NCBI RefSeq assembly: GCF_003014675.1
Contig: NZ_PYAU01000001.1
Coordinates: forward strand, 868,001-932,000
Reading direction: 5' to 3'
Length of the DNA: 64,000 nucleotides
Source: Labedella gwakjiensis
Lineage (GTDB): Bacteria > Actinomycetota > Actinomycetes > Actinomycetales > Microbacteriaceae
Shown here: one piece after another, positions 27,629 to 37,243 of the stretch
Position numbering within the stretch: the first letter of the stretch is position 1
Layout of the letters: every line of letters starts with the position of its first letter
Made by a program: the position numbers and the translations under genes
Notes under the pieces: generated by a model
What the model was told of the DNA's origin: nothing
Seen by the model: the letters and a program-made list of their open reading frames with translations, nothing else
Database searches by the model: none

Positions 27629-28624
27629 TCATCGTGTTCCTTTCGTGAAGACCGGACGCGGTTGGCGCCTGGCGGTTGTGATTCCGTATCGCGCGAGAAG
27701 CGCGACGAGACGCGCGCCGTCCGTGGCGTCATTCCAGAGCCAGCGGACGACCGACGCGCCGGTGGCACGGAGATCGTCCTCGCGGCGTTTCTCCGCCCAG
27801 ACGATGTCGGCGACCTCTCTGTCACCACCGCCGCTCATACGGCCGTACTTCACTCGCCCGTCGAATTCGCCGATGAGCGAAGCATCACTCCACCTGAAAT
27901 CGACTCGCCGCATCGCTCCAGACGGGCACTCGACCTCGGTCTGGAGGTCCGGCAGAGGGACTCCCCACGGGAACATCTGAACGCGACTCAGCGACTCCCC
28001 GACGCTCTCGGCACGTCCGTCGGCGAACGACACCGCATCTCTCGCGCGCCGGACACCGGCCGCGCCGGCGATTGCATCGAGCCGCGCGACGAGCTCGTCG
28101 CGAGCGATCCGCGACGTTCGCGCGTCCCATCGCGGTCGGGCCTCGACCGTATCGACGGCTGCATCGAGCGCGACGACGGCCGCGGCGAAGGATTCCGTCC
28201 TCGCGAGATCGAGCAGTGTGAGCGGGAGCGATGTGACAAGGAGGCCGTCGATCTCGACGACGTCGGAATCGGCCAGCTTGCGACGGTGCCATGCGATAGC
28301 GGATGCACGCCGACGGACTGCCGGATCGGTGATGGCGTGGACGAAGGCGCCAGGAGGGTCGAGCAGCGGGAGACCGTGAATCACAGCAGCCGAGGTGTGG
28401 GAGAAGACAGCATCGACGCGTCGTGTCTCTGCGACCGCCTGAATCCGAATGCGGTGCCGAGACGTCGCATCAGCCCCGTCCCAATCCTGACGCCGTATGT
28501 GAACGCCTCGACGGATCCGGACACGCGCAGCATCGTTCGACGGCCTCCGCTGCCGCCCGATGTCACGGAAGTCCCGGGATACCGCCAACTCGGGGCGGCT
28601 TGTCGCCGAATGCACGTTCTCCAT
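27629..28624 (-). CDS. AbiEi-like protein with C-terminal Vsr/DUF559-type endonuclease-like fold
   Basis: 331 residues. The N-terminal half ([41 protein letters not shown]) matches the type IV toxin-antitoxin AbiEi winged-helix/antitoxin-like proteins common in actinobacteria. The C-terminal part shows a PD-(D/E)XK-like pattern: [10 protein letters not shown], then [20 protein letters not shown] as in DUF559/Vsr proteins. No AbiEii-type nucleotidyltransferase toxin lies beside it, so it is not an obvious toxin-antitoxin pair. Flanked on both sides by related palindromes B and C. Confidence 0.6.
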   Translation of the reverse strand: MENVHSATSRPELAVSRDFRDIGRQRRPSNDAARVRIRRGVHIRRQDWDGADATSRHRIRIQAVAETRRVDAVFSHTSAAVIHGLPLLDPPGAFVHAITDPAVRRRASAIAWHRRKLADSDVVEIDGLLVTSLPLTLLDLARTESFAAAVVALDAAVDTVEARPRWDARTSRIARDELVARLDAIAGAAGVRRARDAVSFADGRAESVGESLSRVQMFPWGVPLPDLQTEVECPSGAMRRVDFRWSDASLIGEFDGRVKYGRMSGGGDREVADIVWAEKRREDDLRATGASVVRWLWNDATDGARLVALLARYGITTARRQPRPVFTKGTR

Positions 28625-28743
28625 GCGGCGAGCATGGCGTGTGAACCCCTCGCACCTCGGACGGGTCCGACGATCTGTGCAGACCGCGCCCCCCGCCTCG
28701 CTGTGGACGACGAACGCACCTCAGCCGTCACCCGACCACCCAG

Positions 28744-28803
28744 GTGCAGCTTTTGAGCGTGTTTTCACCGGTGCAACGGTGCGAACACGCTCAAAAGCTG
28801 TAC
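28744..28803. terminator. Long intergenic palindrome C (terminator-like)
   Basis: 26-base arms (28744-28769 and 28778-28803) with three mismatches and an 8-base loop, 37 bases past the stop of the sugar-binding lipoprotein gene. Shares CAGCTTTTGAGCG with palindrome B. A G-run follows at 28811-28821. Confidence 0.7.
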
Positions 28804-28839
28804 TTGGTGGGGCGGGGGGGGGGGAGGGAACGGAAGGGG

Positions 28840-30168
28840 TCAGCCGGCCAGGGCCGTGTTGGCCGCGTCCTGGGCCTGGCGCAGGCCGTCCTCCACCGTG
28901 ACGTCACCCGTGAAGATCGAACGGAGGATCGGGTCGTACTCGTCGAACGCCTTCGCGAAGTCCGGTCCGGTCGGAGCCGGGATCGTCGTGTCGCCCACGA
29001 CGTCGAAGAACGGCTCGACGTCGACGCCCTCGTTCTCCCAGTAGTCGAAGAAGGTGCTCTGCGCGTCGGTCACACCGGGCACGGCGGTGCCGGACTCTCC
29101 GAGAGGGGCTGCGCCCTCTTCCGAACCGAGCCACTCGAGGACATCCGCGATCGCGTCCTGCTTCTCCGACGCGGCGTTGCCGGCGACGACGACGCCGTTC
29201 GTCACCGACACGCGACCGGCCGGGCCCGACGGGATCATGGAGACGCCCCAGTCGAAGTCGGCGCCGTCCTGGACGTTCTTGAGGTTGTAGATGCCCGACT
29301 GGAACATCGCCATCTTCCCGTCGATGAACGCGTCGCGGCTGAAGTCGCCGTCCTCGTTGGTGTCCGCGGGGTCCGGGGCGACGTGGTCCGAGCGGATCTT
29401 CGAGACGAGGTAGGAGATGGCCTCGACGGTCTTCTCGTCGTCCGCGAACGCGAAGTCCTCTCCGTCCTGGAACTGGCCGCCGTTCGAGCCGATGAACGGC
29501 AGCATGATCGCCTGCAGGTCGTAGGCGAGGTTGGTGCCGTACTGGCTGACGGCCCCGGCGTCGAAGCCCTCAGCACCCGCAGCGCGGCCCGACGAGTCGA
29601 GCGTCAGCGCCTTCGCCGCCGCCGTGTAGGTGTCGTCCTCCGGGTCGGGCGACCACGTGAGGTCCTCGAGATCCTCCGGCGTGAGCCCGGCCGCCTCGAG
29701 CAGCTCGGTGTTGTAGTACACGGCGATGCCGGCGTCGTAGAGCTGCGGCACCCCCCACAGGGTCTCGTCGCGCGTGAACTGGTCGACGACGGACGGCTCC
29801 CACGCGTCCTTCGCCGCCTCGCCGAGGGTCTCATCGATGTTGACGAGGCTCCCGGCGTCGGCGTAGGCGCCGTAGTAGGAGTTGTTGACCCAGAAGAGGT
29901 CGTCCATGGTCTGGTCCGCCACGTCGGTGCGGAGGTCGGTCCAGTAGTCCTCCCAGCCCACGACGTTCACCTGGACGTCGATGTCCGGGTGCTCCTCCTC
30001 GAAGGCGTCGAAGGACTGCTCGTACGACTCGGCCACGGTCTCGTCCCACAGGCGGAACGTGACGGTCGTGGGCTCATCGGCCGACGACCCCGCCTCGGGG
30101 GCGCAACCGGAGAGGAGGACTGCGGCGACGGCCGACAGGGCGACCGTCCGGGCAATGCGAGGTGACAT
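28840..30168 (-). CDS. Sugar ABC transporter substrate-binding lipoprotein (orphan)
   Basis: 442 residues. Signal peptide with lipobox LLSGC, then a family 1 solute-binding fold (TFRLWDETVAESYEQSFDAFEEEHPDIDVQV; YYNTELLEAAGLTPEDL; DGKMAMFQSGIYNL). These capture mono- or oligosaccharides for MalFG-type permeases. No permease or ATPase gene adjoins it, so it must work with a transporter encoded elsewhere. ATG 30168 chosen at the signal peptide; the frame continues upstream without homology. The 263 bp upstream carry no visible gene. Confidence 0.88.
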   Translation of the reverse strand: MSPRIARTVALSAVAAVLLSGCAPEAGSSADEPTTVTFRLWDETVAESYEQSFDAFEEEHPDIDVQVNVVGWEDYWTDLRTDVADQTMDDLFWVNNSYYGAYADAGSLVNIDETLGEAAKDAWEPSVVDQFTRDETLWGVPQLYDAGIAVYYNTELLEAAGLTPEDLEDLTWSPDPEDDTYTAAAKALTLDSSGRAAGAEGFDAGAVSQYGTNLAYDLQAIMLPFIGSNGGQFQDGEDFAFADDEKTVEAISYLVSKIRSDHVAPDPADTNEDGDFSRDAFIDGKMAMFQSGIYNLKNVQDGADFDWGVSMIPSGPAGRVSVTNGVVVAGNAASEKQDAIADVLEWLGSEEGAAPLGESGTAVPGVTDAQSTFFDYWENEGVDVEPFFDVVGDTTIPAPTGPDFAKAFDEYDPILRSIFTGDVTVEDGLRQAQDAANTALAG

Positions 30169-30431
30169 GTTCGTCCTTCGTGACGTCGGTTCGACGGCAC
30201 CGCCGAGGACGGCACCGATCGATCGGCCGACGCGTGCAGGATGTCGGCCGACGGGCGGAGAGTCGCGCCGTTCGCGACCTCGGGTTCCGCCCCGCGCGGC
30301 CGCGCACGACGTCCGAGGGGACGCGACGGCCATGGACAGAATACGCCCGTCGACCCGGGAAGGCCCAGTGAGGGTGGCCTCAACACACCGGAACGGGCAG
30401 CCCAGGACTCCCGGACGGCCGCCGCCGAGGG

Positions 30432-31862
30432 TCAGTCGGACCGGTCGGCCCACCAGGCGAGCAGGCGCCGCTCGGCTTCCTCGGCACCGAGCGGACCCTC
30501 GTCGAGACGCAGCTCGAGGAGGAATCTGTACGCCTCGCCGACCACACGACCAGGGGGGACGCCGAGAACCTCCTGGATGCGGTTGCCGTCGAGGTCGGGG
30601 CGGACGGAGTCCATCTCCTCCTGCTCGCGCAGGGCCGCGATCCGCTCCTCGAGGTCGTCGTAGGCGAATCCGAGCCTGTCGGCCTTGCGCTTGTTGCGGG
30701 TGGTCACGTCGGCACGCGTCAGCATGTGGAGCCGCTCGAGGAGCGGGCCAGCGTCGCGGACGTACCGACGAACCGCCGAGTCGCTCCAGGCCGCCTCGGT
30801 GTAGCCGAAGAAGCGCAAGTGCAGCTCGACGAGCCGCGCCACATCGCGGATCGTGTCGCCGTCGTAGCGCAGCGCTGTGAGGCGCTTCTTCGCGAGCTTC
30901 GCACCCACGATGTCGTGGTGGTAGAAGGTGACCCCGCCGGCCTCCGTGCGCTTCGTGGCGGGCTTGCCGATGTCGTGGAGGAGCGCGGCGAGGCGCAGAG
31001 TGACATCGGGCGCTTCTCCGGGGTGGCGTTCCTTCTCGTAGCCGATCGCCTGGTCGAGCACCGTGAGCGAGTGCTCGTACACGTCCTTGTGGTGGTGGTG
31101 CTCGTCGATCTCCAGGCGGAGCGCCGGGACCTCGGGCAGGAACCGCTCGGCGAGACCGGTGTCGACGAGGAGCCGGATGCCCTCGCGGGGGGCGTCGGTC
31201 GAGAGGAGCTTCGTGAGCTCCCCCTGGACCCGCTCGGCACTCACGATGTCGAGAGTCGCGGCGCGGTCACGCATCGCCGCGCGCGCGTCGGCATGCACGG
31301 AGAAGCCGAGCTGGCCGGCGAAACGGGCGGCCCGGAGCATCCGCAGGGGGTCGTCCCCGAAGCTCACGTCGGGGTCGATCGGCGTGCGGAGCACACCCGA
31401 GACGAGGTCCTCGACACCACCGGACGGATCGACGAGCTTCACCTCGGGGATCCGCAGCGCCATCGCGTTGACGGTGAAGTCGCGGCGGACGAGGTCGCCA
31501 TCGAGGGTGTCGCCGAAGGCCACGACGGGTTTGCGGGTCTCCCCGTCGTACTCGTCGGCGCGGTAGGTGGTGATCTCGACGGTCTCCCCCGCGATGCGCG
31601 CGCCGATCGTGCCGAACTCGCGCCCGATGTCCCACTGCGCCGTGGAGATGGGCGTGACGATGCGCAGGATCTCGTCGGGACGGGCGTTCGTCGTGAAATC
31701 GAGGTCGTTGGTGCCGCGATCGAGCATCGCGTCACGGACGGGACCGCCGACGAGAGCGAGCTCGTGCCCGGCGTCGCGGAAGGCCTCGGCGAGTGCACTG
31801 ACGGTGGGGTGGCCGGCGAGAGCCTGCAGGCGCACGAGAGCCTCCGCCATGTTCACGACCAT
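30432..31862 (-). CDS. cca: CCA tRNA nucleotidyltransferase
   Basis: About 476 residues. Class II nucleotidyltransferase head with LVGGPVRDAMLDRGTNDLDFTT (GGxVRD and DxD catalytic aspartates), RRDFTVNAMALR, DPLRMLRAARFAGQLGF, followed by an HD domain (LAALLHDIGKPATK; HHDIVGAKLAKKRL) that can add phosphohydrolase activity. Adds or repairs the 3' CCA end of tRNA. Starts at 31871, 31862 or 31850 are all possible; 31862 is used. Confidence 0.93.
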   Translation of the reverse strand: MVVNMAEALVRLQALAGHPTVSALAEAFRDAGHELALVGGPVRDAMLDRGTNDLDFTTNARPDEILRIVTPISTAQWDIGREFGTIGARIAGETVEITTYRADEYDGETRKPVVAFGDTLDGDLVRRDFTVNAMALRIPEVKLVDPSGGVEDLVSGVLRTPIDPDVSFGDDPLRMLRAARFAGQLGFSVHADARAAMRDRAATLDIVSAERVQGELTKLLSTDAPREGIRLLVDTGLAERFLPEVPALRLEIDEHHHHKDVYEHSLTVLDQAIGYEKERHPGEAPDVTLRLAALLHDIGKPATKRTEAGGVTFYHHDIVGAKLAKKRLTALRYDGDTIRDVARLVELHLRFFGYTEAAWSDSAVRRYVRDAGPLLERLHMLTRADVTTRNKRKADRLGFAYDDLEERIAALREQEEMDSVRPDLDGNRIQEVLGVPPGRVVGEAYRFLLELRLDEGPLGAEEAERRLLAWWADRSD

Positions 31863-31946
31863 GGCACCCATCGTATCGGCGGCCGGCGGGGCGCTCCGTC
31901 GCGCCCGGTCGACCTGTGGGTCGACGGGCGCACGCGCCGGGCGCAC

Positions 31947-32765
31947 TCAGCCGTTCGCGGCCGTCGCGTAGCGGTCGGCGAAGTCGGCGACACTGTCGTT
32001 GTACTCGAGGTTCGGGTTGTAGGAGTGCACGGCGGCGACCCAGTCGGCGGGATCGGCGAGGTCGCGATCGGAGCGGCACAGGTAGCGCGCGGCGGTGAGC
32101 ACCGCGTCGTCGATCTGCTGCGGATCGGCCGCGCCATCGGCGTTCCCGTCGGATCCGACGATGGCCCACGTGCTGGGGATGAACTGCATCGGGCCGACGG
32201 CACGATCCCACTCGGTGTCGCCGTCGAGCGCTCCCCCGTCGGTGTCGGGCACGGCGAGCACACCGTCGCCGTCGAGCGGGATCCCCACGATGGGAGGGGT
32301 CGAGACGCCGTCGCGGTCGAGCGCACTGTCGAAGATCGTCGCGTGCACCGTCTCGACGCGGCCGATCGCCGCGAGCGTCGTCCACTCGAGGCGGCAGGAG
32401 GGCTGCTCCTCCGCGAGCCGCAGGGCCGCGCCGGCGTAGGCGGACAACGGCCGGATCGGGATGCCGGTTCGGCCGGCGATCTCGGCGACCCAGTCGGGGT
32501 CGGCAAGCGAGGCGATGGATCGATCGGCGGGGATCGGGACGGCGTCGATCCGGCTCGACTCCACGATGGGATCGGCGGCGCCGGGAGCAGCTCCGGATCG
32601 GTCGTCCACCGTGGATCCGGCCCCCGTCGCGAGGGCCACGAGCGACACGATGACGCCGAGCACGAGGACAGACGCGACGACAGCGACGACGACGAGACCC
32701 GACGACGCGGACCGGCGTCGCGAGCGGCGACCGGGCGGGCGGCGTCGCGAGCGACGAGCGGTCAC
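31947..32765 (-). CDS. Membrane-anchored lytic murein transglycosylase
   Basis: 272 residues. Arg-rich cytoplasmic N terminus, one membrane anchor (SSGLVVVAVVASVLVLGVIVSLVALA), then an SLT-like domain: LEWTTLAAIGRVETVHA (catalytic glutamate), DRAVGPMQFIPSTWAIVGSDGNADGAADPQQIDDAVLTAARYLC, VHSYNPNLEYNDSVADFADRY. Cleaves peptidoglycan glycan strands to 1,6-anhydro ends. GTG 32765 is the only sensible in-frame start before the anchor. Confidence 0.87.
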   Translation of the reverse strand: MTARRSRRRPPGRRSRRRSASSGLVVVAVVASVLVLGVIVSLVALATGAGSTVDDRSGAAPGAADPIVESSRIDAVPIPADRSIASLADPDWVAEIAGRTGIPIRPLSAYAGAALRLAEEQPSCRLEWTTLAAIGRVETVHATIFDSALDRDGVSTPPIVGIPLDGDGVLAVPDTDGGALDGDTEWDRAVGPMQFIPSTWAIVGSDGNADGAADPQQIDDAVLTAARYLCRSDRDLADPADWVAAVHSYNPNLEYNDSVADFADRYATAANG

Positions 32766-32916
32766 CGCCGCGGAATGGGACGGGCGGCGGACGCCGGCGG
32801 GAAGACGATCATGACGTCCCCGAGTGTAGACGGCGCTCCTGACCGTGCTCCGGCGACTCCGGCACCTCCCGGGTAGGCGCGGCGCGGCTACCGTGACCGC
32901 GGCGCGCCGACGGCGA

Positions 32917-33504
32917 TCAGGCGGAGACGGCGAGCGCCATGAGCGCGACCGATGCGGCCATGCTGCCGAGCTCAGCGATCTCGAGGCGCGAGCGACGTTC
33001 CCGTGCCGCCTGCACGGCCACCCCCATGACCACGATCGTGAAGACCGCGGATGCCATGAGGACGACGGATGGGAGGAGACCGGTGAGGGAGGTCGCCGCG
33101 TGATGACCGGTCCCGACCCCGGCAGTCGAGGTGTGGCCGACCGCCCCGCCGACGGACGCAGCCATGAGAGCGGCGAGCCCTGCCATGACGAGGCTTCCCA
33201 CGGCGACCAGCGCGACCATTCCGTTCGATCGCCGCCGGGCCGATCCCGACCCCTGGCCGGTTCGTTCGGGGTGGGTGTCCTCGCCCGACCGGCCACCGAG
33301 AGCGACGACGCCGAGAGCCGTCGCCACGAGCACAGCGGTCCACACGACGGGCGGGACGGAGACGACGCCGAGCGCGAGGTCCACCATCACGACGAGCATC
33401 ACGATCGCCGCCCACAGCTCGGCGCCGATACGCCGGCGACCCGCGGTGCAGCAGACACCGAGGGTCGCCGGCAGGAGCGCCGCGACGTGCAGCAGATCCG
33501 TCAC
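32917..33504 (-). CDS. Integral membrane protein linked to copper amine oxidase
   Basis: 195 residues with about five hydrophobic helices (VTDLLHVAALLPATLGVCC; ELWAAIVMLVVMVDLALG; VVWTAVLVATALGVVAL; MVALVAVGSLVMAGLAALMA; LLPSVVLMASAVFTIVVMGVAV). CC and HH pairs near membrane edges and a position 7 bases after the amine oxidase gene hint at a role in copper supply or amine sensing, but no family is recognised. GTG start. Confidence 0.6.
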   Translation of the reverse strand: MTDLLHVAALLPATLGVCCTAGRRRIGAELWAAIVMLVVMVDLALGVVSVPPVVWTAVLVATALGVVALGGRSGEDTHPERTGQGSGSARRRSNGMVALVAVGSLVMAGLAALMAASVGGAVGHTSTAGVGTGHHAATSLTGLLPSVVLMASAVFTIVVMGVAVQAARERRSRLEIAELGSMAASVALMALAVSA

Positions 33505-33511
33505 AGGCCGG

Positions 33512-35557
33512 TCAGTGCTCGTGGTGCGCGTGGCCGTGGTGCCCCTCGGCACCATGGCCAGCGTGCTCGCCGTGCACTCCGGCGCCCGGCGACATCGAGC
33601 AGTGCGCGTCCGCCGGGGCCGGCACGTTGAGCGCCGGGTTCCGATCGAAGAATCCGTACGGCTTGAGGGTGAACTTCGCGTAGTCCACCGGCATGACGGG
33701 CCAGTCCTCCGGCCGCGGGAAGTGGGTCGGGCCGAACGTGTGCCACACGACGATGTCCTCGCCGTCGACCGGGGCGTCGTCGGCGATGAACCGGCTGAGT
33801 CCGTCCCCTCCGGGGTTCTGGTGCACGAAGTCGCCGGCCGCGTACCGCTCCGCCGGGTCGTACCGGGTGACGAAGAGGTGCTTCGTGGCGAACTCGGCCC
33901 GCTTGGCGATCGACGATGAGGCGTCGGCCATGAGCGTCGGTGCGTCCTGCGGGTACAGGACGTAACCGGTGGGTCGCCCCATCGCGTTCGTCTTGTCGGC
34001 GCTCGAGACGAGCCAGCTCCGGGCGACCGACGCATCGGCGGTGCGCCCCGACTCGGCCTCGCCGCGGATCCGCGTGACGCGCTTCGTGAAGGCGTTGCCG
34101 TTCGGGTTGGTCTCGCTCACGGGCAGCCGGACGGCGTCGATCTCGTCGACCGCGTTCGCGACGCCGTCGACCATCATGTCGAGCCGGGCGGAGAAGAGGT
34201 GCTGGTGGTACGGCGCTCCGAGCCCCGGGGCTACCTCGGAGGCGAAGGGGTAGGCGGAGCCGTCCTCGGCGTCGCCGGGGTACGAGGACGTGAAGAGCAC
34301 ACCCGTGAGCTTCGCCTCACACTCGATCGTGCCGTCGAGGTAGAGGTACCAGTAGAAGCCGTAGTCGTAGTTGCCCACCGTGGTGAAGAAGGAGATGACG
34401 AGGCGCCGGCTGCGCCGGACCTCATTCGACCCGGTGAAGAGGTCGCTGTGCTTCCAGAGGGTCCCGAAGTCCTCCTCGTGCATGCAGATGCCGTTCGGGA
34501 TGACGCGGGGGGCGCCGAGCTCGTCGGCGACCGTCACGTCGAAATACCGGATCTCTCCGACGCAGTCGCACCCGAGCTCGAGCGAGTTCGTGTAGCGGCC
34601 GAAGAGGTACTCGCCTGTATCGAAGTAGTTCTGCCAGAACCGGACAGGGCTCGGGTCGCCGTAGGGCACGAGCATCTCGTCGATCGACGCCCGGTAGATC
34701 ACGGGCCGCTCGACGCCCTGGTCGTCGAAACTCAACTGGCGGAGCACGAGGCCCTCGCGCACGTCGAAGCCCACCTGGAAGCGCCAGTTCGCCCACGTGA
34801 TCATGTCGCCGTCGACGTCGAAGCTCGCCCCCTCCGGCTGCGTGATGACGATCGGCTTGAGGGTGTCGAGCGGTGCGCCCTGGAGGGCAGGGTCGTCGAA
34901 GTTGCCGCTCGTCGAGGGGATGGGCATCACCTGGTCGTCGATGAGACGCGTGATGCGACGGTTGGCCGCGTCGACGTAGGCGCTCAGACCGTCGACGGGG
35001 TGCGCCCACGGGTGGTCCTCCGGGTAGTCCTGCTTGAACGCGAGGACACGGAGGATGCGGAGCCCCTTCTCCTCGGGGAAGTCGTACGAACCGGCAGAGA
35101 GCGGTACACACATGACCTGGTCGACGGTGAGCCCGCGCTTCGCGAGCGCCTCGACCCAGCGCGGGTCCTCGGCGACGATGGTCCAGATCTCTTCGAACTC
35201 CGCGTCGAGGATGGGGAGCTGTCCGCGGGAGCCGTCGAGAACCTGCGTCGTCGAGAACGTGCCGGCCGTGAGGGACACGACATTGTCGGTGGACCGACCC
35301 GTCGCCATGTCGAGGAGGAGCACGCGAGCACGGCGCTCGGGCAGCGGACCGTCGCCGTCCTGCCACGCGAGCACCTCGCGCTTGTGGGGCTCGTCGAGCC
35401 CGACGTACGCGAACCGAACGGTCTCGGTGAACTCGGCGGAGCCCGCCACGATCGAGCGGATCGTCTCGAACTCGGCGGCCGTGAGGTTGCTGAGCGGGTG
35501 GGACCCACCCGCTGCTCCCGTGCTCTCGTCTGTCGTGTGGAGGTCGGCGATGGTCAT
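33512..35557 (-). CDS. tynA: Copper-containing primary amine oxidase
   Basis: 681 residues. Topaquinone precursor Y397 in NYD of TVGNYDYGF, catalytic base D313 in YFDTGEY, copper ligands H451 and H453 (HQH) and H612 (THFPR). Oxidises primary amines (phenylethylamine, tyramine or histamine type) to aldehydes with release of ammonia and hydrogen peroxide. The cofactor forms by self-processing with copper. Unusual feature: a His-rich C-terminal tail from about 662 (HGEHAGHGAEGHHGHAHHEH). No signal peptide, so probably cytoplasmic like Arthrobacter enzymes. Operon with the amino acid/amine permease upstream. Confidence 0.94.
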   Translation of the reverse strand: MTIADLHTTDESTGAAGGSHPLSNLTAAEFETIRSIVAGSAEFTETVRFAYVGLDEPHKREVLAWQDGDGPLPERRARVLLLDMATGRSTDNVVSLTAGTFSTTQVLDGSRGQLPILDAEFEEIWTIVAEDPRWVEALAKRGLTVDQVMCVPLSAGSYDFPEEKGLRILRVLAFKQDYPEDHPWAHPVDGLSAYVDAANRRITRLIDDQVMPIPSTSGNFDDPALQGAPLDTLKPIVITQPEGASFDVDGDMITWANWRFQVGFDVREGLVLRQLSFDDQGVERPVIYRASIDEMLVPYGDPSPVRFWQNYFDTGEYLFGRYTNSLELGCDCVGEIRYFDVTVADELGAPRVIPNGICMHEEDFGTLWKHSDLFTGSNEVRRSRRLVISFFTTVGNYDYGFYWYLYLDGTIECEAKLTGVLFTSSYPGDAEDGSAYPFASEVAPGLGAPYHQHLFSARLDMMVDGVANAVDEIDAVRLPVSETNPNGNAFTKRVTRIRGEAESGRTADASVARSWLVSSADKTNAMGRPTGYVLYPQDAPTLMADASSSIAKRAEFATKHLFVTRYDPAERYAAGDFVHQNPGGDGLSRFIADDAPVDGEDIVVWHTFGPTHFPRPEDWPVMPVDYAKFTLKPYGFFDRNPALNVPAPADAHCSMSPGAGVHGEHAGHGAEGHHGHAHHEH

Positions 35558-35633
35558 GGTGCGTCCTTCGGTTTCAGGTCGGGCGTTTCAGGAATGGGTT
35601 CGGTTCGAGAACTGGGGCGGTTGATGCACCGGC

Positions 35634-37124
35634 TCAGGAGGAGATCGCTTCGGTGAGTTCCGCGTAGGTGGTGGGAGAACGGCGCTGGAGGATCACGCCC
35701 TGCACCCATCCGATGAGGGGGAAGACCACGATGAGCGCCAGGAGGGACACGCTCACGGCCCCGAAGGTCGGGGTCCCCGTCGCGTCGACGTCGCCGACCA
35801 TGATCGGGAAGTACGCCACGATGACGCCGGACGAGACGACGAGTCCCACGAACCCGAGCACCGGTGCGATCACCGTGTTCCAGAGCCGTGCGTCCGCCGA
35901 GCGGTTGCGGCGGAAGTAGGCGATCACGGCCACGCTCGTCGCGGCCATGAGCACGGCGATCGCGAGTGTCGCGACTCCCGCGAACCACGTGAAGACCTGC
36001 AGCACGGGGTCGAGCCCGAGCACGGCGAAGACGGCGATGAGGACGGCCGCCGTGAAGGTCTGGACGAGGGACGACGCGTGCGGGGAGAGGTGCGTCGAGT
36101 GCACGTCCCCGAGGCGTGCCGGCAGCACGCCGGCGTTCGCCATCGAGTGCTGGTACCGCGTGAGCACGTTGTGGAAGGAGAGGACGCACGCGAACATGCT
36201 CGTGATGAGGAGCACGTTGATGATGACCTCGCCGACGACGCCGAGGTACTGCGCGGTCGTCACGATGATGAGGGAGCCGGCCTCGTCGAGCGGCACGTCG
36301 AGGATGCCCTCAGGGCCGACGGCCATCACGAGGCCCCACGAGGCGAGGGTGTAGAACACGCCGATCCCGATCACGGCGGCATACGTGGCCCGCGGGATCG
36401 TTCGGTCGGGGTCCTTGGCCTCGTCGCGGAAGATCGCCGTGGCCTCGAAGCCGATGAAGGCGGCGATCGCGAACATGAGCCCGACACCCGGGCTGCCCGA
36501 GGTGAGGTTCTCCATCGTGAAGGGAGCGAGCGACAGCCCCTCCGGAGCGTTCCCACCGAACACGACGGCCGCGACGAGCGCGAGGACGATGCCGATCTCG
36601 CCGACGAGGAGGACACCGAGCACCTTGGACGACAGGTCGATGTGGCGGTATCCGAGCAGACCGACGAGGGCGATGACGGCCAATGAGTAGACGTACCAGG
36701 GGATGTCCGGACCGCCGAGGCCGCTGACCGTGACCTGGAGGATATAGCCGACATAGCCGTGCACGCTCACCTGGATGGTCGTGTACGTGAGGAGCGCGAG
36801 GTACGCCGCCGCGAGCCCCGACTTCCGGCCGAGCCCGTATCCGACGAAGGTGAAGAACGCCCCGGGCTTCGGCACGACCTTCGTCATCGCCGCGAGTCCC
36901 ACCGAGAAGAGAAGGAGGATCACGGCGGAGATCGCGTAGAGGCTGGGGAACCCCGCACCGTTGCCGAGGAGGATGCCGAGAGGTGCCGCTCCGCCGATGA
37001 CGGTGAGCGGAGACGCCGCGGCGACGACCATGAACACGATCGCGGTCACGCCGAGGGAGCCCTTCAGCGCGCGGTCCTTCTGTATCGTTCCGGCGGTCTG
37101 CGCCGGGTCCTTCATGACGGTCAC
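35634..37124 (-). CDS. APC-family amino acid/amine permease
   Basis: About 496 residues with 12 predicted helices and the APC consensus near helix 1 (GSLGVTAIVFMVVAAASPLTVIGG) and in helix 6 (FAIAAFIGFEATAIFRDEAKDPDRTIPRA). GTG 37124 is preferred (AGGAG 5 bases upstream); ATG 37115 also possible. Being first in the operon with tynA, it probably imports the amine that TynA oxidises. Confidence 0.88.
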   Translation of the reverse strand: MTVMKDPAQTAGTIQKDRALKGSLGVTAIVFMVVAAASPLTVIGGAAPLGILLGNGAGFPSLYAISAVILLLFSVGLAAMTKVVPKPGAFFTFVGYGLGRKSGLAAAYLALLTYTTIQVSVHGYVGYILQVTVSGLGGPDIPWYVYSLAVIALVGLLGYRHIDLSSKVLGVLLVGEIGIVLALVAAVVFGGNAPEGLSLAPFTMENLTSGSPGVGLMFAIAAFIGFEATAIFRDEAKDPDRTIPRATYAAVIGIGVFYTLASWGLVMAVGPEGILDVPLDEAGSLIIVTTAQYLGVVGEVIINVLLITSMFACVLSFHNVLTRYQHSMANAGVLPARLGDVHSTHLSPHASSLVQTFTAAVLIAVFAVLGLDPVLQVFTWFAGVATLAIAVLMAATSVAVIAYFRRNRSADARLWNTVIAPVLGFVGLVVSSGVIVAYFPIMVGDVDATGTPTFGAVSVSLLALIVVFPLIGWVQGVILQRRSPTTYAELTEAISS

Positions 37125-37243
37125 GGGGTCTCCTGTTGTCGGGTCGGATGATCGGGGGCGGAACATGAGCTGGCGGTGCTGGCCTCCACTGTGGTGCGGC
37201 CGCGTTGCGGCGGTGTCTCCCGGGCGTAACGACTCGTCGGGCG

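Noticed and set aside
27629-28624. AbiE toxin-antitoxin system
   Set aside because: Only an AbiEi-like N-terminal half is present; no AbiEii nucleotidyltransferase toxin is adjacent.
30726-32876. 716-codon plus-strand ORF
   Set aside because: Antisense to the CCA-adding enzyme and lytic transglycosylase genes, both with clear catalytic motifs.
34199-35656. Long plus-strand ORF (485 codons) opposite tynA
   Set aside because: Shadow of the amine oxidase gene; composition is Arg/Val/Glu-rich without any motif, as expected for antisense frames in high-GC DNA.
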